Assembly (NCBI GenBank): GCA_040384665.1
Contig: JAZKIY010000006.1
Coordinates: 1-64,000, forward strand
DNA: 64,000 nt
Source of the DNA: PCRC01 sp040384665
GTDB lineage: Bacteria > Pseudomonadota > Gammaproteobacteria > Burkholderiales > Burkholderiaceae_C
Direction: 5' to 3'
This document shows, in pieces, positions 42,151-48,567 of the stretch. Every line of letters starts with the position of its first letter. The first letter of the stretch is position 1. Both the position numbers and the translations under genes were made by a program. The notes under the pieces were generated by a model that was not told the DNA's origin, searched no databases, and saw only the letters and a list, made by a program, of their open reading frames with translations.

Positions 42151-42220
42151 AAATTTGGAGTCAAATATGCCCCAGGCCCTAGTGAAACCTCGCGATTTAG
42201 CTATAAAGTTTGTAGCGCTA
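42151..42220 (+). repeat. Dispersed palindromic element, copy E (start of aldose dehydrogenase gene)
   Basis: Left arm AAATTTGGAGTCAAAT, core GCCCTAGTG (42176-42184), 14-nt spacer, then AGCTAT (42199-42204) / GTAGCG (42212-42217) around the 7-nt loop AAAGTTT, with one mismatch and one T-G pair. The left arm provides GGAG (42157-42160) and the sequence that becomes the ATG (42167) of the next gene; the core is read Ala-Leu-Val. Confidence 0.82.
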
Positions 42221-43330
42221 AGCGGTTGGGCCGCGCTGGCGTGCCTGGCACTCGTCTCGGCGGCGCAGGCCCAGGGCGTGAGGAGCGAGCCGGTGGCCAC
42301 CGGCCTGCAAAACCCGTGGGCGGTGGCCTTTTTGCCCGAGGGCCGTTACCTGGTGACCGAACGGCCTGGCCGCATGCGGGTGGTGGAGGCGAACGGCCAG
42401 TTGGGTGCGCCGCTGGCGGGGTTGCCGGCAGTGGCCGCAGGCGGGCAGGGTGGCTTGCTGGACGTGGTGCTGGACTCGGACTTCGCCCGCAACCGCACGC
42501 TGTATTTCTGTTTTTCCGAACCGGCGTCCGGTGCCGCGTCGGGCAACAGCACGGCCATGGCGCGTGCCGTGCTGGCAGCCGACCGCAGCCGGCTGGAGGG
42601 CGTCAAGGTCATCTTCAGCCAGAAGCCCAAGTTCGACAGCTCGGCCCACTTCGGCTGCCGCATCACCGAAACCCGCGACGGCAAGCTGATGCTGTCGCTC
42701 GGCGACCGTTTCCACCGCAAGGACGATGCCCAGACGCTGGACAACCACCATGGCAAGACGGTGCGCGTGAACAAAGACGGCAGCGTGCCGGCCGACAACC
42801 CTTTCGTGGGCAAAGCCGGGGCACTGCCCGAAATCTGGAGCTACGGCCACCGCAACCCGCAGGGGGCCACGTTGGCGCCGGACGGCAGCTACTGGCTGGT
42901 TGAACACGGCCCACAGGGTGGTGACGAGATCAACCTGCCACTGCCTGGCAAAAACTACGGCTGGCCGGTCATCACCTACGGCGAAAACTACGGCGGCGGC
43001 AAGATCGGCGATGGCCTGAAACAGCAAGGCGGCATGGAGCAGCCGCTGCACTACTGGGTGCCCTCCATCGCGCCCTCTGGCATGGTGTTTCTGACAAGCG
43101 ACCGCTATGGCGCCAACTGGAAAGGCAACCTTTTTGTGGGTTCCCTGAAGTTTGGCTACCTGGACCGCATCCAGCTGTCAGAGCCCTTCAAGGGCAAGGT
43201 GGTGCAGGAGCACAAACTGCTGGCCGATGCCCGCGAACGCATCCGCGACGTGCGCCAGGGGCCCGACGGCCTGCTGTACGTGCTGACCGACAGCGCACAA
43301 GGGCGCTTGCTGCGCCTGCTGCCGAATTGA
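42167..43330 (+). CDS. PQQ-dependent soluble aldose sugar dehydrogenase (YliI/Asd type)
   Basis: 387 residues. A signal peptide (MPQALVKPRDLAIKFVALSG, then WAALACLALVSAAQA) leads into a six-bladed propeller with the family landmarks TGLQNPWAVAFLPEGRYLVTERPG, FGCRI, LSLGDRF, SYGHRNPQGA, WLVEHGPQGGDE and PSIAPSGM, which hold the PQQ and Ca2+ ligands. It oxidises aldose sugars in the periplasm. The start at 42167 lies inside repeat copy E, and the first 18 residues come from it. An earlier in-frame start would lie within acuI and add a peptide before the signal sequence. Confidence 0.88.
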   Translation: MPQALVKPRDLAIKFVALSGWAALACLALVSAAQAQGVRSEPVATGLQNPWAVAFLPEGRYLVTERPGRMRVVEANGQLGAPLAGLPAVAAGGQGGLLDVVLDSDFARNRTLYFCFSEPASGAASGNSTAMARAVLAADRSRLEGVKVIFSQKPKFDSSAHFGCRITETRDGKLMLSLGDRFHRKDDAQTLDNHHGKTVRVNKDGSVPADNPFVGKAGALPEIWSYGHRNPQGATLAPDGSYWLVEHGPQGGDEINLPLPGKNYGWPVITYGENYGGGKIGDGLKQQGGMEQPLHYWVPSIAPSGMVFLTSDRYGANWKGNLFVGSLKFGYLDRIQLSEPFKGKVVQEHKLLADARERIRDVRQGPDGLLYVLTDSAQGRLLRLLPN

Positions 43331-43334
43331 ACCC

Positions 43335-43364
43335 TGCCGCAGACGCGTTCAAGCGGCTGCGGCA
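43335..43364. terminator. Hairpin shared by two convergent genes
   Basis: TGCCGCAG/CTGCGGCA, a perfect 8-bp stem with a 14-nt loop, fills the 36-nt gap between the convergent aldose dehydrogenase and AbfD-like genes. It has no T-run, so it may act as a weak bidirectional terminator or end-protecting structure. Confidence 0.5.
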
Positions 43365-43366
43365 CC

Positions 43367-45013
43367 TCAGTCGGTCGCACGGCGTGACGGCAGCGTCGCC
43401 TCCACCGTGGGCAAGTCCACCATCATCGGGGTGCCCGGGGTGGTGCACCCCATGTCGCAGCACTTGCCGGGCTGGCGGTTTTTGGTGATGGCGCGCTCCG
43501 GGTCGTGCGGCGCAGCGGCCGGGGATCCGTCGGCGGCCACACCGCGTTCCAGAATGCGCTCGACCAGTTCGACTTTGCTGCCAATCGGGTAGTTGCGGTA
43601 GATCTCCTGTTTCATCGCCGCCGGCGAGCCGCCGCCGTGCAGGCTGATCACGCTGTACCAGCCGCCCTGGTAGCCGGCGGTCAGGTCTTCGATGAAACGT
43701 GCCGCTTCAATGCGCTTGTCGTAGGGCACTTCCGGGTTGGCGCGCAGCACGTCCGAGAGGCGCGCGGCGGTTTCGGGGTTGTGGTCTTCGTCCGGGCCGG
43801 GCAGGGTGACGATCAGGCCGCCGCTCACGTAGTGCGCGATGCGGTGCATGTCGTAAATCTGCGTGGCCATCAGCAGCTTGCCGATGTTGGCAAACACCGG
43901 GTCGGGCATGAAGGTCTTGCTGTACGGGTCTTCCTTGCCGTAGACGCTGGCGGCCACACCGCAGGCGTAAAAACCTTCGGTGATCTTGATCAGCTCGACC
44001 ATCTGGTCGCGCAGGTGCGTTTCCTTGCCCGGATCAAAACCATTGGCCTCGCACATCAGCGCACCGGCGCCAATCAGCAAATCGCCAAAGCCGGCGCGGG
44101 CCGCGATGCAGGTCTGGCGGTGGTGGGTGGCGTAGCTGTAGGTGAGGTGGTGGGAATGCTCCCATTCGCCGGCGTAGAACACCCGCTCCCACGGCACAAA
44201 CACGCGGTCGAACAACACCACGCCGGTGCTCTGGCCGTACTTGCGGGAAAACAGCGCATCGCCATGCTCCAGCTTTTCGCCGGGGCGGCCAGCCGGGCGG
44301 GCCACGATGGTGATGCCTTCGGCATCGATGGGCACCGCGCAGCACACGGCAAAGTCGGCATCGGCCTGGCCCATCTGGCGGCAGGGCATCACCAGAAATT
44401 CGTGCACATAGGGTGCGCCAGTCACGATGGCCTTCGCACCCGACAGCACAATGCCCTTGGCGTTGCGCTCGACCACATGCACATAGCTGTCGGGGTTGCC
44501 CTGCTGGTGCGGCTTCTTGCTGCGGTCGCCTTTGGCGTCGGTCATCGCCACCGCCAAAGTGAGGTCCTTGTCCTGCACCATGTGCAGGTAGTTCAGAAAC
44601 TTCGCGTGGTGTTCGGTGCTGCCGCGGGCGTCGTCGATCTTGGCGGTGACCTGGCCCAGCGCGTTCAGCGCGTCGTGCACCAGGTAGCGCTGGGCGCAGC
44701 CGGTTTCCTGGCAGACCAGGCGGGTGGCTTCCAGCTTGTTCAGCAAATCGCCGGCGCTGGTGTTGATGTGCGACAGGCGGTTGACCCGTTTGCCACTGGT
44801 GTGCTGCACCGCCGTCATGATGGGCGCGTATTCGGGCTTGAGCGCGATGTCGTAGGTCAGCGCGATGGCGTTGATGCCGGGCTGCAGCGCGCGTTCATCG
44901 ACCACGCTGTCGATGCGGCGGCCATCGACAAAGACCTTGGGTTTCAGGCGGCGCAGCGATTCGCGGAAATCGTTGCCGGACATCATCAGCGACTGGGGGG
45001 CGGGAGCGTTCAT
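43367..45013 (-). CDS. 4-hydroxyphenylacetate 3-hydroxylase/4-hydroxybutyryl-CoA dehydratase family flavoprotein
   Basis: 548 residues aligning along its length with the HpaB/AbfD acyl-CoA-dehydrogenase-like fold: FRESLRRLKPKVFVDG, AVAMTDAKGDRSKKP, GIVLSGAKAIVTGAPYVHE, VFVPWERVFYAGEW, YATHHRQTCIAARAGFGDLL and SLHGGGSPAAMKQ. By memory of clostridial AbfD, the [4Fe-4S] ligands Cys99, Cys103, His292 and Cys299 correspond here to Cys106, Tyr110, His298 and Ala305, so two are missing. That argues against radical 4-hydroxybutyryl-CoA dehydratase and for a flavin hydroxylase or another reaction. A 60-residue C-terminal extension ends in a Cys-rich GKCCDMGCTTPG. Divergent from tetR. Confidence 0.8.
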   Translation of the reverse strand: MNAPAPQSLMMSGNDFRESLRRLKPKVFVDGRRIDSVVDERALQPGINAIALTYDIALKPEYAPIMTAVQHTSGKRVNRLSHINTSAGDLLNKLEATRLVCQETGCAQRYLVHDALNALGQVTAKIDDARGSTEHHAKFLNYLHMVQDKDLTLAVAMTDAKGDRSKKPHQQGNPDSYVHVVERNAKGIVLSGAKAIVTGAPYVHEFLVMPCRQMGQADADFAVCCAVPIDAEGITIVARPAGRPGEKLEHGDALFSRKYGQSTGVVLFDRVFVPWERVFYAGEWEHSHHLTYSYATHHRQTCIAARAGFGDLLIGAGALMCEANGFDPGKETHLRDQMVELIKITEGFYACGVAASVYGKEDPYSKTFMPDPVFANIGKLLMATQIYDMHRIAHYVSGGLIVTLPGPDEDHNPETAARLSDVLRANPEVPYDKRIEAARFIEDLTAGYQGGWYSVISLHGGGSPAAMKQEIYRNYPIGSKVELVERILERGVAADGSPAAAPHDPERAITKNRQPGKCCDMGCTTPGTPMMVDLPTVEATLPSRRATD

Positions 45014-45054
45014 GGCGGGTCTCCGGGGGGCTTAGGATTCGGTGGAATGGAAAT

Positions 45055-45120
45055 TTTAAACAGTGTTCAATAATTTGTGCAAGTGTTTAATTTGGCGTTC
45101 ATTTCCGCCATAATTGCCCC
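45055..45120. promoter_or_regulatory. Divergent operator/promoter, AbfD-like gene and tetR
   Basis: AT-rich control region. AGTGTTCAAT (45062-45071) and AGTGTTTAAT (45082-45091) repeat at an exact 20-bp spacing, and TTAAACA with TGTTTAA flank them as an inverted pair, a likely TetR-family operator. CATAAT (45109-45114) is a candidate -10 box for tetR only 6 nt from its ATG. Confidence 0.55.
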
Positions 45121-45732
45121 ATGGAAGCCAAACTGCAACGCCAGCAGGCGATGACCGACAGCCGTCGCGCGCTGGTGCTCGACGCTGCCCGGGCGGTGTT
45201 CGACGAGTTCGGCATCGAAGGCGCCAGCATCCGCGAAATTGCCAAGCGTGCCGGCTACACGCCGGGCGCGATCTACTCCTACTTCGAGAACAAGGAAGCC
45301 ATCTACGGTGCGCTGCTGGCCGAGTCGCTGGAACGGTTGAACGCCGTCGTGGACGCCGCAGGGCAGCCCGAAGAGGCGGCCGCGCAACGGCTGCGCAGCA
45401 AAGCGCAGGGCTGGTTTGGTTTTTTTGCAAGCAACCCACGCGACCTGGACCTGGGCTTCTACCTCGTCCATGGCCTGCAGCCGCGCGGCTTGACCAGCGA
45501 GCTCAACAGCAAGCTCAACGGCCGGCTGCAGGATGCGCTGGCACCGTGTGAGGCCGCGCTGCGCGAACTCGGGCTGGACGCCGATGCCGCGTTGCGTGAA
45601 AACACCGCGCTGTTTGCACACGGCGTGGGCCTGTTGCTGTTGCAGCACACCGGGCGCATCCGCATCTTCAACCAGCAGGCGCCCGCGCTGTTTGACCACT
45701 ACATCGACGCACTGCTACAGCGGCTGGAATAA
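45121..45732 (+). CDS. TetR/AcrR-family transcriptional regulator
   Basis: 203 residues. The N-terminal helix-turn-helix reads ALVLDAARAVFDEFGIEGASI, then REIAKRAGYTPGAIYSYFENKEAIY, the classic TetR signature, followed by an all-helical ligand/dimer domain. It is divergent from the AbfD-like gene across a 107-nt gap with repeated motifs, so it probably represses that gene and itself. There is no Shine-Dalgarno before the ATG and the -10 candidate is very close, suggesting a leaderless message. Confidence 0.93.
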   Translation: MEAKLQRQQAMTDSRRALVLDAARAVFDEFGIEGASIREIAKRAGYTPGAIYSYFENKEAIYGALLAESLERLNAVVDAAGQPEEAAAQRLRSKAQGWFGFFASNPRDLDLGFYLVHGLQPRGLTSELNSKLNGRLQDALAPCEAALRELGLDADAALRENTALFAHGVGLLLLQHTGRIRIFNQQAPALFDHYIDALLQRLE

Positions 45733-45756
45733 TGCGGGTTCCTTGAAGGACGCCCA

Positions 45757-46362
45757 ATGTTGCTTGATGCCGACGACTGCCAGCTGGTGCTGGTCGATTA
45801 CCAGATCCGCCTGATGCCCGCGCTGCACGACAGCGCCGCCGTGATCGCCAACGCCGTGCGGCTCGGTCGCATGGCCGAGGTGATGCAGGTGCCGTGTTTT
45901 GGCACCGAACAGAACCCCACCAAACTAGGCGAAAACCTGCCCGAGATCCGCGCGCTGTGCCAGAAAACGCTGGCCAAGATGCATTTCAGTGCCTGTGCCG
46001 ACGGCTTGGTCGACTGGCTGCGCCCGCCCGCGCAGCCCCAGCGCGGCAACGCCCGCAGCCTGCCCAAACACCTGCAGAAAAACCAGGCCGACGATTCCGA
46101 AGCCCGCACCACCATCGTTGTGGCGGGTTGCGAATCCCACGTCTGCCTGCTGCAGACCGTGCTGGACCTGATTGACGAAGAGTTCGACGTCTGGGTCGTC
46201 ACCGACGCCTGCAGCTCCCGCACCGAACGCAGCCGTGACGCCGCTTTTGACCGGCTGGCCGGCGCCGGTGCTGAATTGGTCACAACAGAAATGGTCGCGT
46301 TCGAGTGGCTGCGCACGGCCGACCACCCGGCGTTCAAGACGCTCCAGGCACTCATCAAATAG
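45757..46362 (+). CDS. Isochorismatase-family (nicotinamidase-like) cysteine hydrolase
   Basis: 201 residues with the family's catalytic triad: Asp14 in QLVLVDYQIRLMP, a lysine near residue 74 (TLAKMHFSAC) and Cys130 in AGCESHVCLLQTVLDL. The cis-peptide-type motif and the C-terminal VTDACSSRTERSRDAAFDRL fit the YcaC-like or uncharacterised branch, not isochorismatase itself. The substrate cannot be told. It is 24 nt after tetR and may be in its transcription unit. Confidence 0.85.
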   Translation: MLLDADDCQLVLVDYQIRLMPALHDSAAVIANAVRLGRMAEVMQVPCFGTEQNPTKLGENLPEIRALCQKTLAKMHFSACADGLVDWLRPPAQPQRGNARSLPKHLQKNQADDSEARTTIVVAGCESHVCLLQTVLDLIDEEFDVWVVTDACSSRTERSRDAAFDRLAGAGAELVTTEMVAFEWLRTADHPAFKTLQALIK

Positions 46363-46456
46363 CGCGCGGGCAGGGCGTTGGCGCGCCCGTCAGCGCGCAG
46401 CAAGTTCTTTGTCCATAATTATGAATTCAGTTTAATGGTTCGCAGGAGACAAAAAA

Positions 46457-48355
46457 ATGGCTTTGTTCGCAGATTTCCACGCGCGTTCGCTCAATGACCG
46501 CGATGCCTTCTGGGCCGAACAAGCCCAGTTGATCGACTGGAAAACGCCACCGCAGCAGATTTGCGACTACAGCAACCCGCCGTTCACCCGCTGGTTTGCT
46601 GGAGGCACCACCAACCTGTGCCACAACGCGGTCGACCGCCATTTGAAAGACCGGGCCGACCAAGCCGCGCTGATCTTTGTCTCGACCGAAACCAACCAGG
46701 AAGTCACCTACACCTTCCGCCAGCTGCATGCCGAAGTGCAGCGCGTGGCCGCCACGCTGCTGGAGCTCGGCATCAAAAAAGGCGATCGGGTATTGATCTA
46801 CATGCCGATGATTGCCGAGGCCGCGTTTGCGATGCTGGCCTGCACCCGCATCGGCGCGCTGCATTCGGTGGTGTTTGGCGGCTTTGCCTCGGGCAGCCTG
46901 GCCAGCCGCATCGACAACGCCACGCCCACCGTGGTCATCAGCGCCGACGCCGGTTCGCGCAGCGGCAAGGTCGTGCCCTACAAGCCTTTGCTGGACGAAG
47001 CCATCACGCTGGCCAAACACAAGCCCACCGCAGTGTTGCTGGTGGACCGGGGCCTGGCACCGATGAACCTGGTGCAGGGGCGCGACCACCTCTACGGCGA
47101 ACTGCGCGAAAAGCACCTCAACACCGAAGTGCCCTGCGAATGGGTTGATGCCACGCACCCGAGCTACACGCTGTACACCAGCGGCACCACCGGCAAACCC
47201 AAGGGCGTGCAACGCGACACCGGCGGCTACGCGGTCGCGCTGGCCGCCAGCATGAAACACATCTTCCAGGGCAACCCGGGCGAGACCTATTTCTCCACCA
47301 GCGATATCGGCTGGGTGGTGGGCCACAGCTACATCATCTACGGCCCGCTGATCCACGGCATGGCCACCATCATGTACGAAGGTCTGCCGACCCGGCCCGA
47401 CGCCGGTGTGTGGTGGAGCCTGGTGGAAAAGTACCAGGTCACGGTGATGTTCAGCGCGCCCACCGCCGTGCGGGTGCTCAAAAAGCAAGACCCGGCTTTC
47501 CTGAAGAAATACGACCTCTCGAGCCTGCGAGCGCTGTTCCTGGCTGGCGAACCATTGGACGAACCCACCGCGCAGTGGATCAGTGAAGCCCTCGGGGTGC
47601 CCATCATCGACAACTACTGGCAGACCGAGAGCGGCTGGCCGATTCTGACGATTGCCAACGGCATCGAGAAAGCACCGAGCAAATTCGGCAGCCCTGGCAT
47701 CCCGATGTACGGCTACAACGTCAAGCTCATCAACGAGAACACCAACGAGGAAATGACCGAGCCGGGCGAGAAGGGCGTGGTGGTCATTGAAGGGCCCATG
47801 CCCCCGGGCTTCATGCAGACGGTGTGGCAGGACGACAAACGTTTTGTCGAGACCTACTGGAGCAGCATTCCTGGCCGCATGGTCTATTCCACCTTCGACT
47901 GGGCCACGCGCGACAAAGACGGCTACTTCTTCATCCTGGGCCGCACCGACGACGTCATCAACGTCGCCGGTCACCGCCTGGGCACCCGCGAGATCGAGGA
48001 AAGCATTTCCAGTCACCCCAACGTGGCCGAAGTCGCGGTGGTCGGCGTGGCCGACCAGCTGAAGGGCCAGGTGGCAATGGCGTTTGTCATCATCAAGGAC
48101 CCGAGCAAGGTGGCAGACGACGCGGCCAAACTCAAGCTCGAAGGCGAGATCATGAAGCTCGTCGACAACCAGTTGGGCGCGGTGGCCCGGCCTTCGCGGG
48201 TGCGTTTTGTCACCGCCTTGCCCAAGACCCGCAGCGGCAAGCTGCTGCGCCGCGCAATCCAGGCAGTGTGCGAGGCGCGCGACCCCGGCGACCTGACTAC
48301 CATTGAAGACCCGACGGCGCTCAAGCAGATTCAGGACATGTTCACGCCTGCCTGA
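46457..48355 (+). CDS. prpE: Propionyl-CoA synthetase (PrpE-type)
   Basis: 632 residues of the acyl-CoA synthetase (ANL) superfamily. P-loop YTSGTTGKPKGVQ lies near 240, followed by YWQTESGWPI, GYFFILGRTDDVINVAGHR, and the C-terminal KTRSGKLLRR with the acetylatable lysine near 594. The N-terminal FHARSLNDRDAFWAEQAQLIDW and the length fit PrpE better than Acs (about 650, different N-terminus). It activates propionate for the methylcitrate cycle. An AGGAG ribosome-binding site is present. Upstream TTGTCC-16 nt-TTTAAT (46409-46436) is a possible promoter. Confidence 0.9.
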   Translation: MALFADFHARSLNDRDAFWAEQAQLIDWKTPPQQICDYSNPPFTRWFAGGTTNLCHNAVDRHLKDRADQAALIFVSTETNQEVTYTFRQLHAEVQRVAATLLELGIKKGDRVLIYMPMIAEAAFAMLACTRIGALHSVVFGGFASGSLASRIDNATPTVVISADAGSRSGKVVPYKPLLDEAITLAKHKPTAVLLVDRGLAPMNLVQGRDHLYGELREKHLNTEVPCEWVDATHPSYTLYTSGTTGKPKGVQRDTGGYAVALAASMKHIFQGNPGETYFSTSDIGWVVGHSYIIYGPLIHGMATIMYEGLPTRPDAGVWWSLVEKYQVTVMFSAPTAVRVLKKQDPAFLKKYDLSSLRALFLAGEPLDEPTAQWISEALGVPIIDNYWQTESGWPILTIANGIEKAPSKFGSPGIPMYGYNVKLINENTNEEMTEPGEKGVVVIEGPMPPGFMQTVWQDDKRFVETYWSSIPGRMVYSTFDWATRDKDGYFFILGRTDDVINVAGHRLGTREIEESISSHPNVAEVAVVGVADQLKGQVAMAFVIIKDPSKVADDAAKLKLEGEIMKLVDNQLGAVARPSRVRFVTALPKTRSGKLLRRAIQAVCEARDPGDLTTIEDPTALKQIQDMFTPA

Positions 48356-48412
48356 GGGTTTTTAAAGCTCTGGCCATGCCCGCGCAAGCCCTATTCTGCG
48401 GCTGGCATGGTG

Positions 48413-48435
48413 GTGCCACTGGATTTCAGTGGCAC
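48413..48435 (+). terminator. Hairpin between prpE and sucA
   Basis: GTGCCACTG/CAGTGGCAC, a perfect 9-bp stem with 5-nt loop GATTT, 58 nt after the prpE stop. It is preceded by a second, longer-range pair CCATGCC/GGCATGG. There is no T-run, so it is a candidate factor-dependent stop or leader structure. Confidence 0.5.
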
Positions 48436-48535
48436 AATCTCACCTGTACTCAAGGCCCTTCCCAGCCACAGTCGCATCCGCCAATCGGTTCAGCCGTGCC
48501 GCGGAAGGTTAATCAACCAGCTTTAACCAGCTAAT

Positions 48536-48558
48536 GTTTCCTGCAGGGAAACGGAGGT
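48536..48558 (+). promoter_or_regulatory. sucA ribosome-binding site with adjoining hairpin
   Basis: GTTTCC/GGAAAC, a 6-bp hairpin with loop TGCAG, directly abuts the Shine-Dalgarno GGAGGT (48553-48558) of sucA. The region just upstream has the repeat ACCAGCT twice. Confidence 0.45.
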
Positions 48559-48567
48559 CAGCGGAAT

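Noticed and set aside
48361..48412. A possible seventh, degenerate copy of the dispersed element (contains GCGCAAGCCCTA)
   Set aside because: The core lacks AGTG, the spacing to any hairpin differs and the left arm does not align. It may be chance.
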